Source: GCA-002688135 sp964536565 (GTDB lineage Bacteria; Patescibacteriota; Patescibacteriia; Magasanikbacterales; GCA-002688135). Taken from it: DNA of 26,992 bases. Positions within the stretch are counted from its first letter, which is position 1. The number at the start of each line of letters is the position of its first letter. The stretch is from positions 1 to 26,992 of the forward strand of contig CAZHXK010000007.1 in assembly GCA_964536565.1 (NCBI GenBank), given 5' to 3'. The position numbers were made by a program, and so were the translations under genes. Positions 5,834 through 13,482 of this stretch are shown in pieces. Below the pieces are notes generated by a model that was not told where the DNA came from, did no database searches, and was given only the letters and a program-made list of their open reading frames with translations.

Positions 5834-6149
5834 TACACCTGTTGTCCACTGAATTCTGCCACTTGTACACCTGTGGGAAAGCTGTGATACTGGTCTGATA
5901 AGATGTGTACAGAAGATGAGTTTTCCACAGATTAATTTTAAGTCGATCGGTCGTACACATTTCACACACAGCCCACTTCACAGGTGATGTGTATAAATTT
6001 AAACCTAAAATAACTTCAGAAAGTGAGTTATCCGAGTTATCCCGTTGCTTATTACTATTGTTGAATTAATTTATAAAAATATAGTTATATAATAGCTCAG
6101 CTAAAAAATGAGAATCTAGGAGGAATTTAGAATTTAATCCACAGAAGGT
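5834..6149. other. dnaA-dnaN intergenic region with DnaA boxes and AT-rich tract
   Basis: 316 bases without a gene. DnaA-box-like sites: TGTGGGAAA (5872-5880, reverse), TTTTCCACA (5921-5929), TGTGTATAA (5988-5996, reverse of TTATACACA, fits TTATNCACA) and TAATCCACA (6135-6143). A GTACAC core recurs near 5832, 5863, 5905 (as GTGTAC) and 5952. Bases about 6046-6110 are almost pure A/T and are a candidate unwinding element. This may be a second part of a bipartite origin or the dnaN control region. Confidence 0.6.
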
Positions 6150-7274
6150 ATGAAGTTCTCATGCACAAAGGAGAATCTACTCAAAGCACTAACGTGTACT
6201 GGATACGTATCTGGTAAACAAGTTAACTTACCGATCTTACAGAACGTGTTGATCTCAATGAAGAACACGGAGACTAAGATTGTATCGACGAACTTAGAGA
6301 TTGCAGTTTCTGCGCATTTGCGTGCGAAGGTTGAGACTGATGGGGAATTTACTGTCCCTGCGCGTGTATTTCTTGAATACATGTCTAGTATTCCTGGGGA
6401 TCGTGTTGATATTGAACTAAGTGAAGCGGGTCTTGGGGTGCAGTTAGGGCATTCAAAAACCGTATTGAAGGGGATGGAGGCAACAGAGTTTCCACTGATT
6501 CCTGGAATTGAAGGAGATGTTGTATTTGAATTAGAATCCAAGAAATTCTTAGGTGCGTTGCACCAGGTTTTGTTTGCAGCTTCTAAGAGTGATGTTCGTC
6601 CAGAGCTTTCTGGTGTGTTGTTTCACTGTAATCCATCGGAGTTTAAACAGACATTGGTTTTGGCGGCGACAGATAGTTTTCGATTAGCAGAAAAGCGCAT
6701 TGGGTTTAAGAGTGGAGGAACTGAAGAGAAACGAGTTATTGTTCCATCACGAACAGTCTCGGAGCTTGTTCGAATTATGAATGTGTCAGCCAAGGATGTA
6801 GACACAGTTACGATGCGAGTTTCAGATCATCAGATCGTGTTTGTGTGTGGAGGAGTGCAGATTACATCTCGGTTAACTGATGGAAATTATCCCAACTACG
6901 AACACATTATCCCCAAAGAACAGAATGTTGAAATGAGTGCTTTGAAGGATGATGTAACCAAACAAGTAAAAGGTGCGAGTTTATTTACCACGAAGGGTAT
7001 CGGAGCTGTTCGGATGAAATTTAAACCAGCCGATAAACAAATTGTGGTTGCTTCAGCAAATTCACAAACAGGAGAGCATGAAGGAGATGTGGTTGCAGAA
7101 GGAAAAGGAGATGAAGTAGAAATGTATTTGAACCATCGATATATTTTGGATGGGTTGGGGGTTATTGATAATGAAAGAGTTGTGTTTAGTGCACAGTCGA
7201 TGGATGCCCCACTGGTCATTCGTCCGCAGATGGATAAGGATTATCTATACATGATAATGCCTATTAAGCAGTAG
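6150..7274 (+). CDS. dnaN: DNA polymerase III beta subunit (sliding clamp)
   Basis: Ring-shaped dimeric clamp that tethers replicative polymerase and many repair proteins to DNA. The 374-residue length is typical. Recognisable family features include the N-terminal MKFSCTKENLLKAL, the TLEIAV-like STNLEIAVSA strand, FTVPARVFLEY, the ATDSFRLAEKRI segment of the second domain, GNYPNYEHIIP, YILDGL, and the C-terminal APLVIRPQMDKDYLYMIMPIK that forms part of the partner-binding cleft. The frame has a stop 13 bases upstream, so ATG 6150 is the earliest start; an AGAAGG lies almost against it, while a better AGGAGG sits 25 bases upstream. It follows dnaA in the canonical order. Confidence 0.97.
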   Translation: MKFSCTKENLLKALTCTGYVSGKQVNLPILQNVLISMKNTETKIVSTNLEIAVSAHLRAKVETDGEFTVPARVFLEYMSSIPGDRVDIELSEAGLGVQLGHSKTVLKGMEATEFPLIPGIEGDVVFELESKKFLGALHQVLFAASKSDVRPELSGVLFHCNPSEFKQTLVLAATDSFRLAEKRIGFKSGGTEEKRVIVPSRTVSELVRIMNVSAKDVDTVTMRVSDHQIVFVCGGVQITSRLTDGNYPNYEHIIPKEQNVEMSALKDDVTKQVKGASLFTTKGIGAVRMKFKPADKQIVVASANSQTGEHEGDVVAEGKGDEVEMYLNHRYILDGLGVIDNERVVFSAQSMDAPLVIRPQMDKDYLYMIMPIKQ

Positions 7275-7292
7275 AGAGTTTAGATTTTTACT

Positions 7293-8162
7293 ATGAAGGA
7301 AAAATCATCACGGGGTCGATTTTCAGCAGGTTTTGTTCGTGATTTTGTACAACCTGAGATTAAATTTTGGCTCAATAAAATTTATGTTGAGCCATCAGAT
7401 GGTGAGTTGGAGTTGGAGTGTGAGCGTAAACGAAATATGCTTGCGTCAGTAAACAGGACAAGAAGAAACTTTTCTTCCGTTAGTAAAAATTCGTTTCATG
7501 ATGTTGTAGTTGCTGGCAAGGATGTTGATAAGCTGATGGATATTCTTGGTGATAATTTACGTCATCGTAAAAATATCATTACAGAAAAGAAAGTTCGCAG
7601 TTCCAGGTTTTTGGATACTGATAGTGATGAACAGAAGATTGACTGGATGCAGCGTCATGTGAAGACGATGAAGTTTGACTTGAGTGATATACAGGACAGA
7701 TCATTTATTGAATTACCTAAAAAAGAGGAGAATCACGATACTGATGATTCATCTGGGGTTGTGAGTAGTTCGTATATCGATCAGAGCAGAATTGCGGAGT
7801 TGAGGACGTTAGAATCTTCGGATTTTGATTTGACTAAATTGGTTAGATTTTTAGAAGAAATAAATCATTCACACGAGAAGTCCTCACTTTTTTCGGTTTT
7901 AATGCTCGTTCGTGCTGTTCTTGATCATGTACCTCCAATTTTCTCTTGCAAGGATTTCTCTGAAGTTGCAAATAATTGTGCGGGGACTCGTAGTTTTAAA
8001 AAGTCCATGAGTCATCTTGAGGGTTCATGTAGAAATATTGCAGATTCTTATTTACATACCCCTATAAGATCAAAGGAGTCTTTACCTAATGTTGTGCAGG
8101 TTAATTTCTCAAACGATATCGATGTGTTGCTTGGGGAAATCTGCAGGTTAGTAAGTAAGTAG
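7293..8162 (+). CDS. Uncharacterised protein downstream of dnaN
   Basis: 289 residues, no family I can name. The N-terminal half is charged, with VRDFVQPEIKFWLNKIY and a central low-complexity acidic linker (KKEENHDTDDSSG, about 143-155). The C-terminal 110 residues look like a compact helical module: FLEEINHSHEK, LMLVRAVLDHVPPIF, FSEVANNCAG, SFKKSMSHLE, IADSYLHTPIRSKE and a closing VLLGEICRLV. I have the impression of having met similar LRAxLDHVPPIF modules only in proteins labelled hypothetical, often in accessory genes. It starts 18 bases after dnaN with no Shine-Dalgarno site, so it may be cotranscribed with it, and it converges on the LysR gene. No membrane segments. Confidence 0.7.
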   Translation: MKEKSSRGRFSAGFVRDFVQPEIKFWLNKIYVEPSDGELELECERKRNMLASVNRTRRNFSSVSKNSFHDVVVAGKDVDKLMDILGDNLRHRKNIITEKKVRSSRFLDTDSDEQKIDWMQRHVKTMKFDLSDIQDRSFIELPKKEENHDTDDSSGVVSSSYIDQSRIAELRTLESSDFDLTKLVRFLEEINHSHEKSSLFSVLMLVRAVLDHVPPIFSCKDFSEVANNCAGTRSFKKSMSHLEGSCRNIADSYLHTPIRSKESLPNVVQVNFSNDIDVLLGEICRLVSK

Positions 8163-8191
8163 TTGATGGCTGTATTTAACAACTTTGTTTC

Positions 8192-9043
8192 TTAGCCCAA
8201 AAGCTTATTTTGGATCTCAGTTATGATCGGCGACTCAAGTGTAAGATGTGATGACTTCGAAACAAAAACCCCGATCGTCCTCGAAATTTTAAAAGGAAAT
8301 TTAATCTTTTTCAGTGAGCCTTTCTTGAGCTCTTTTTTTATATCTTGTTCTGGAAGGAGTGTAACGCCTGCGCCGGACTGTGCCATCTCTAGTAAAAAGT
8401 TTGGGTTGGTGGATTCGATTAAAATGTTTGGTGTGTAATTGTTTTTTTGAAAGGTTGCGTCGATGTATGAACGTGTTGTTGATCCTGCATCATATAGGAT
8501 GAGCGGTACGTCTTTTTTTGTATCCCATTTCTTTCCACTGACGGGGATAAATTGTTCTTCGTATGTTGTGAGGAGGGTGGAGTTATCCGCAGGTGTGTAT
8601 TGTTTGGGGAGAACGCAGATACAAATATCGAAGAGGCCAGCTTGCAACCATGATAATAGATTTCTCGAATTATCAATTTTCATTTCGAAGTGATACTCGT
8701 TTGTATCGAGATTTTTTTTGAGAAAGGGGATCAGTGCGAGTGCCGCCGAGTCGTAGAGACCGAGTGATAAAATTTGTGAACCACGAAGATTCGTCAGTTC
8801 GCTGGCGTTTTGGATTTTCTCCCAATTGTCGCTCATCCGTCGAGCGAGTTGATATATAACTTGGCCTTCCTTCGAGAGTTGTGGGGTTGGGGTGAGGGAT
8901 GTGAACAGATTGAGTCCTAAATGCTCCTGAAGACGTCTGAGGGACTGTGAGATGGCCGGCTGGGAGATGTTATGGTGCTGGGCAGCCTTTGTAACTGACC
9001 CTTTGTGTACGACTGAAACGAATCGTTCCAGTTCTATTAACAT
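8192..9043 (-). CDS. LysR-family transcriptional regulator
   Basis: 283 residues with the standard LysR layout. The N-terminal winged helix-turn-helix covers about residues 1-60: LERFVSVVHKGSVTKAAQHHNISQPAISQSLRRLQEHLGLNLF, with the AAxxxxxSQPAISQ recognition helix. A substrate-binding domain of the periplasmic-binding-protein type occupies about 90-283. LysR proteins bind DNA as tetramers and respond to a small-molecule effector, usually controlling a divergent gene. Here the divergent gene is inositol-phosphate synthase, 250 bases away, and a promoter for this gene (9089-9117) lies inside a repeated element. The effector is unknown. It converges with the preceding orphan gene and has no obvious terminator. 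Confidence 0.92.
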   Translation of the reverse strand: MLIELERFVSVVHKGSVTKAAQHHNISQPAISQSLRRLQEHLGLNLFTSLTPTPQLSKEGQVIYQLARRMSDNWEKIQNASELTNLRGSQILSLGLYDSAALALIPFLKKNLDTNEYHFEMKIDNSRNLLSWLQAGLFDICICVLPKQYTPADNSTLLTTYEEQFIPVSGKKWDTKKDVPLILYDAGSTTRSYIDATFQKNNYTPNILIESTNPNFLLEMAQSGAGVTLLPEQDIKKELKKGSLKKIKFPFKISRTIGVFVSKSSHLTLESPIITEIQNKLLG

Positions 9044-9094
9044 ATGTGGATAAGCTGTGGTTATGTAGGATAACTATTATTAGTAATGATTATA
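9044..9094. repeat. 50-bp repeat, copy 1, with perfect DnaA box
   Basis: Imperfect direct repeat of 9191-9240, sharing ATAAGCTGTG, AGGATAA, TATTATTA and GATTATA in register with roughly nine mismatches and a two-base gap. It contains TGTGGATAA (9045-9053), a perfect reverse DnaA box, and ends in the lysR -10 box. The inner ATTATTAGTAAT is a near-dyad of the A/T-rich kind LysR proteins bind. Confidence 0.65.
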
Positions 9095-9117
9095 CACTTT
9101 GGTGGGTATAACTTCAA
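9089..9117 (-). promoter_or_regulatory. lysR promoter
   Basis: On the minus strand TTGAAG, 17 bases, TATAAT (consensus -10). The transcript would run through repeat copy 1 before reaching the start codon at 9043. Confidence 0.7.
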
Positions 9118-9132
9118 GTGCTGTGACCGACG

Positions 9133-9180
9133 GGATCCTTCGACTGAGCGCTCGTACCTCGCGCTTCGCTCAGGATGACA
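9133..9180. repeat. REP-like imperfect inverted repeat
   Basis: Starts GGATCCTTCGACTGAGCG and ends CGCTTCGCTCAGGATGACA; CTGAGCG pairs with CGCTCAG, and the flanking ATC with GAT across a bulge. Its composition (GC-rich, CTTCG and GCTTCGCTCAGGATGACA) differs from the A/T-rich surroundings and resembles dispersed intergenic repeats known from many bacterial genomes. It lies between the two 50-bp repeat copies. Confidence 0.55.
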
Positions 9181-9190
9181 TGCTCTACCT

Positions 9191-9240
9191 ATGTATAAGC
9201 TGTGATTATAGAGGATAAGTATTATTAATTTGGATTATAT
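9191..9240. repeat. 50-bp repeat, copy 2, upstream of ino1
   Basis: Second copy of 9044-9094 in the same orientation. The DnaA box is lost here (TGTATAAG for TGTGGATAAG). It ends about 55 bases before the inositol-phosphate synthase start and is a candidate operator for the LysR protein. Confidence 0.6.
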
Positions 9241-9296
9241 AGCATATCCCTATAGACTTCAAGAAATTCTTTCTTAACTATCTAATGCAGTGTTAT

Positions 9297-10451
9297 ATGT
9301 CTTCACAAAAAATCAGAGTGGCTATCGTTGGTGTTGGTAACTGTGCATCTGCGTTTGTGCAGGGTCTTGAGTACTATCGTGATCACGACGGTGATCATAT
9401 TCCTGGTTTGATTAACACAGTGCTTGGTGGATATCGGATTTCTGATATCGAGGTGGTTGCGGCGTTCGATGTGAATGAACATAAGGTTGGTGCTGATGTT
9501 GCTGATGCAATTTTTGCCCATCCGAATAACACGACAAAGTTTTCTGATGTTCCAGCTACTGGTGTTCGTGTGACGAATTCCAGCGTGCTTGATGGGATCG
9601 GGGAGTACATCGAAGGGTTGTTCCCCCTTGCTGTTGGTGAGATTGATGATCCTGTGAAAGTGTTGCGTGATTCTGGTGCGGATGTGCTCGTGAATTATCT
9701 ACCTGTTGGTTCTGAGGATGCGGTGCGATATTGGGCGAAGGTGTGTTGTGATGCCGGCGTTGCGATGGTGAATTGCATGCCAGTGTTTATCGCGTCTGAT
9801 CCTGAGTGGGCTGCGAAGTTTGAGGCTGCGGGCGTGCCGATTGTTGGTGACGATATTAAGTCGCAAGTTGGCGCAACGATCGTACACAGAAACCTGATTA
9901 AGTTGTTTGCTGATCGTGGTATGCCGGTTGATGAAACATATCAGTTGAATGTTGGTGGGAATACTGACTTTCAGAACATGCTGGAGCGTAAGCGTTTGAA
10001 GAGTAAGAAGCTTTCTAAGACGCGTGCGGTTACATCGCAAGCTGATAAGACACAGAGTCTGCAGTCTGATGAGGCAACTCATATCGGACCGTCAGACTAT
10101 GTTCCGTTCATGAGGGATAATAAAGTTGCGTTCATTCGTTTACAGGGACGTCATTTCGGTGATGTGCCGATGAACGTCGAGGTTCGATTGTCTGTTGAGG
10201 ATTCGCCGAACTCTGCTGGCGTGGTTGTTGATGCAGTTCGTTGTGCGAAACTTGCGATGGATGCGAACATTTCTGGGCCGATCGCAGCACCGTGTGCGTA
10301 CTACATGAAATCCCCGCCTGTGCAGATGGAAGATACGGTGGCACGGGATGGTGTGGTAGCGTTTGCTGACGACTGTAAGCGGGTAGCGGATACGCCAGAT
10401 GTTGTTGTTGCAGACCTTCGTATCCCTCAGCGCGGCGTCGTAAGAATGTAG
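9297..10451 (+). CDS. ino1: Inositol-3-phosphate synthase, actinobacterial type
   Basis: Converts glucose 6-phosphate to myo-inositol 3-phosphate using bound NAD, the first step to inositol lipids and inositol-based thiols or osmolytes. The 384-residue product matches the prokaryotic form closely: VRVAIVGVGNCAS-like Rossmann start (IRVAIVGVGNCASAFVQG), AAFDV, SYLPVGSE-like NYLPVGSEDA, NCMPVFIASDPEWA, VPIVGDDIKSQVGATI, the LNVGGNTDFQNMLERKRLKSKK active-site block, FGDVPMNVE, DSPNSAGVVVDAVR and a YMKSPP end. I prefer the ATG at 9297 because it starts just before the Rossmann strand; an ATG at 9285 adds four residues. No Shine-Dalgarno site for either. Divergent from the LysR gene, with a strong terminator after it. 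Confidence 0.94.
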   Translation: MSSQKIRVAIVGVGNCASAFVQGLEYYRDHDGDHIPGLINTVLGGYRISDIEVVAAFDVNEHKVGADVADAIFAHPNNTTKFSDVPATGVRVTNSSVLDGIGEYIEGLFPLAVGEIDDPVKVLRDSGADVLVNYLPVGSEDAVRYWAKVCCDAGVAMVNCMPVFIASDPEWAAKFEAAGVPIVGDDIKSQVGATIVHRNLIKLFADRGMPVDETYQLNVGGNTDFQNMLERKRLKSKKLSKTRAVTSQADKTQSLQSDEATHIGPSDYVPFMRDNKVAFIRLQGRHFGDVPMNVEVRLSVEDSPNSAGVVVDAVRCAKLAMDANISGPIAAPCAYYMKSPPVQMEDTVARDGVVAFADDCKRVADTPDVVVADLRIPQRGVVRM

Positions 10452-10457
10452 AAATAC

Positions 10458-10487
10458 AAAACTCCGAGTGATCTCGGAGTTTTTTTA
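10458..10487 (+). terminator. Intrinsic terminator after ino1
   Basis: ACTCCGAG (10461-10468) and CTCGGAGT (10473-10480) around TGAT, flanked by an A run and followed by seven or more T. Confidence 0.92.
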
Positions 10488-10526
10488 TTGGGTATTTTTA
10501 TGGACAAAAAAATTTGGTTTGTAATC

Positions 10527-10553
10527 AAAAAAGCCTCACAGTATGTGAGGCTT
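10527..10553 (-). terminator. Intrinsic terminator of the PBP1A gene
   Basis: AAGCCTCAC (10531-10539) and GTGAGGCTT (10545-10553): 9-bp stem; on the minus strand it is followed by a six-base T run. It begins 4 bases after the stop codon of the PBP gene. Confidence 0.88.
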
Positions 10554-10557
10554 ATTT

Positions 10558-13374
10558 TTATTTACTGACAAATACTGATAGTGCTGGTGGTGATGATGCT
10601 TTGTGTCCGTCGTATATGACGCGGAACGAGAATTCATATTGGCCGCCATCTTCTGGAACAGCATCCCATGTGTGTGTCATACTCGGTGAGAAATTTTCTG
10701 TTATGACAGCGACTTCTTCTGTTTCTCCATTTGGCTTTTTCATGTTGATGGTGATGGAGGTGAGTCGGGTCGGCATGGTCGGTCGGAATTCGAATGTGAA
10801 GGGGAATTCAAATTCGCTCAGCGTGACGTTTGGTGGCGGGTATTCCCAGATCACAGTTGGTGTGTCGGAATCTCCAGTGAGGTTTACATCGAATGATTGT
10901 GATGCGACGTTGTAATCTTTATCGTATGCGCGTGCTTCGAATGTATGGAAGCCTTTGACGAATTGCCCGAGGTTGAGATTCTTTTCGAATTCACCTCCAT
11001 TTGTTGTTTCGCCTACGAGTACATCGTCGATGAAATATCTCACACGAACAACCCCTTGTTGTGAGGAAGCTGAAACGCGTGCTGTCGCAATGCGTCCGAG
11101 AGTCGCTCCTTTGGTAGGTTCGATGATTGAAATGGATGGAGTAAGCTCTGGTCTATGAATGTCATCGTATTCTGTTGGTGGTTCTGAAATCTCGAGAGGA
11201 ACTTTATCTGTTTCTGCGTCAGTGGATCCCGCCCATTCTAGAATTCCTTGTTCCCACGATGCGAACTGAGGGTCTGATGCTGGGTTTGATGGAGCTTTGC
11301 CTTGTGGATCTGCTTTGTTGACGTGATACAAAATGGAGTGTCCTGCGAAAAATTTCTTTGTTAGTTTTGTTTCTTCTGGGGTGAAGTCTGTTGCGAGTTT
11401 TCCTGAGATTGTATCAATTTCAACTTCCTGTAAGCCTGGGTCTTGTCCGATCAGAACAGGCTTATCAGTCTTCGGTTTTTCTGGAGGAGTGAATTGCTCG
11501 ATTGCTGTTCCAGATAATGCGCGCTGCATAAAGTTCTGCCAGATCGGCCCTGCAGCTGTGGAACCACCAGATCCGCGTCGCATTGGTGTATTGTCATTAT
11601 TTCCAGCCCATACTCCTGCAGTTAATGATGGGGTGTATCCCATGAGCCATCCATCTCGATAGTCGTTTGTTGTTCCTGTTTTTGCGGCGACTGGTCTTTC
11701 GCCGAGTTGGGTAACTGAATTTAATCCGAATGCGTATGCACGTGCATTGTTATCGGATAAGATGTTTGAGAGTTGTAAAACAGCATTTTTATCGATGACT
11801 TCCTTTCCTCTTTTTGCTTCGTGTTCGAAGAGTACAGTTCCATCATCATCCTCTACTTTGAGGATTGAAACTGGTGGGATGTATGTTCCTTCGCGAGCGA
11901 ATGTTGCGAAACCTGCGACGTGATCCAGGAGTGTGACCTCACCTCCACCCAAAACTAATGACAGACCAAATCGTGAGCGGTCTGAAAGTGTTGAATATCC
12001 CATTTCATCTGCGTTGTCGAGCACGTTTGCAATACCAGCGAGGTAGATCATTTTAACGGCTGGAATGTTGAGGGATCCTTGCAGCGCTTTTCTAATAGTA
12101 ACCGGTCCGAGTGTTTTAAGATTGTAGTTTTTGGGTTCGTATGGTTCTCCAATCGCGTTGGCGAACTTTGTATCTACGTCATAGAGGATGGTGTCTGGTG
12201 TGTAGCCTCGTTCGATGCCTGAAACGTATACAAGTGGTTTGAATGATGATCCTGGTTGGCGTGGCGCGAGTGCGACATTGAATTGGCCATCATATTCGCT
12301 GTCGAAGAAATCTCGTGATCCAACCATTGCTCTAATTTCTCCTGATGCTACATCCATAGCTACAAGCGCAGCATTTTCAGCCTTGTTGTGTTCGCGGTTA
12401 TGTTCGACTCCTTTTGTAACTTCTTCTTCTGCAATCTCTTGTAAGTCTAAGTCGAGTGAAGTGGTAATTTTTAGTCCACCTGTTTCAACTAATTTTTCAC
12501 CCAGTGTGTTTGAAAGCTGCTCTTTTACCATCATGACAAAATGCGGTGCACGAATGCTGTTATCGACACTTTGTTTTAATTCAACATCAACTGCTTTGGC
12601 AGTCTCGGCCTCACTTTCGGAAATGAATTCTTGCATAACCATCAAATCCAAAATGTAATCTCTTCGATCTTGTAGTCGAGTGGTGTTGTTGAGGTATCGT
12701 GTTGGAGCTTGTGGGAGGGCTGCAAGTGTTGCGGCTTCCGCGATGGTGAGGTCTCCGACGGTTTTTGCGAAGTAGCTTTGGCTGGCTGCCTCGATACCGT
12801 AGTTTGTTGAGCCGTATGGAATTTCGTTAAAGTATAGCTGCAGAATTTCTGCCTTTGTATATTTTTTTTCTAGCTGAGTTGCGAGAATGGCCTCTTTGAT
12901 TTTTCTGACGTATGAATGGTCGTCGCCGATGATAGCGTTTTTGATGAGTTGTTGTGTCAGAGTTGATGCGCCACCTTGCCCGGATTTTTTCCCAAGAAGA
13001 TTTGAGATGGCAGCACGCGCGATACTTTTGTACGCAACACCTTTATGGTTGTAGAAATTTTTATCTTCAACAGCGAGTGTCGCATTTACAGCGTAATCAG
13101 GAATATCCTCAAGTGACACAAGTGTTCGTTTTTGTTCGTTAAAGATTTCAAAGAGAATGAGTTCTCCTGTTCGATCGTAAATTTTTGTTGTTTGCGCTTG
13201 TTGTCTATCTGATAGCTTTTCAGGGTCTGGGAGGTTTTTTGCCAGCGCTGCAATCCAAATAGTAAGCAGAATAAAACACAACACTCCGAATATAAATCCG
13301 AATTTGATGAGTTTCCAGAAAAGGCGTTTTTTTGCCTTACGTTTCTTAAAGGGTTTGTGGTATTTTTTGTCCAT
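10558..13374 (-). CDS. Class A penicillin-binding protein (PBP1A type) with Ig-like tail
   Basis: Bifunctional peptidoglycan synthase: glycosyltransferase plus transpeptidase. 938 residues. A basic cytoplasmic start is followed by a single membrane anchor (about 23-45). The glycosyltransferase (GT51) domain shows AVEDKNFYNHKG with catalytic E103, GGASTLTQQLIKN (134-146) and KKYTKAEILQLYFNEIPYG (170-188). The transpeptidase has SSFK with S376, the SLN triad (434-436) and KTGTT (565-569), all intact. After about residue 735 come two beta-rich Ig-like repeats, the first starting SISIIEPTKGATL, unusual in length for model PBPs and perhaps a wall-binding spacer. It lies alone on the minus strand, divergent from the DUF2339 gene, with its own terminator. 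Confidence 0.95.
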   Translation of the reverse strand: MDKKYHKPFKKRKAKKRLFWKLIKFGFIFGVLCFILLTIWIAALAKNLPDPEKLSDRQQAQTTKIYDRTGELILFEIFNEQKRTLVSLEDIPDYAVNATLAVEDKNFYNHKGVAYKSIARAAISNLLGKKSGQGGASTLTQQLIKNAIIGDDHSYVRKIKEAILATQLEKKYTKAEILQLYFNEIPYGSTNYGIEAASQSYFAKTVGDLTIAEAATLAALPQAPTRYLNNTTRLQDRRDYILDLMVMQEFISESEAETAKAVDVELKQSVDNSIRAPHFVMMVKEQLSNTLGEKLVETGGLKITTSLDLDLQEIAEEEVTKGVEHNREHNKAENAALVAMDVASGEIRAMVGSRDFFDSEYDGQFNVALAPRQPGSSFKPLVYVSGIERGYTPDTILYDVDTKFANAIGEPYEPKNYNLKTLGPVTIRKALQGSLNIPAVKMIYLAGIANVLDNADEMGYSTLSDRSRFGLSLVLGGGEVTLLDHVAGFATFAREGTYIPPVSILKVEDDDGTVLFEHEAKRGKEVIDKNAVLQLSNILSDNNARAYAFGLNSVTQLGERPVAAKTGTTNDYRDGWLMGYTPSLTAGVWAGNNDNTPMRRGSGGSTAAGPIWQNFMQRALSGTAIEQFTPPEKPKTDKPVLIGQDPGLQEVEIDTISGKLATDFTPEETKLTKKFFAGHSILYHVNKADPQGKAPSNPASDPQFASWEQGILEWAGSTDAETDKVPLEISEPPTEYDDIHRPELTPSISIIEPTKGATLGRIATARVSASSQQGVVRVRYFIDDVLVGETTNGGEFEKNLNLGQFVKGFHTFEARAYDKDYNVASQSFDVNLTGDSDTPTVIWEYPPPNVTLSEFEFPFTFEFRPTMPTRLTSITINMKKPNGETEEVAVITENFSPSMTHTWDAVPEDGGQYEFSFRVIYDGHKASSPPALSVFVSK

Positions 13375-13400
13375 ATTGTGTATTACTACATCTGATATGT

Positions 13401-13429
13401 ATCGTACTTAATTTAGGTTTTTTAATCAA
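13401..13429 (-). promoter_or_regulatory. Possible promoter of the PBP1A gene
   Basis: Minus strand TTGATT, 17-base spacer, TACGAT, ending 27 bases before the start codon. Both boxes are only partial matches. Confidence 0.4.
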
Positions 13430-13482
13430 TAAACTGTATTTTGATATATATAGGTGATAGACTTGCTGACTAATATCATACT

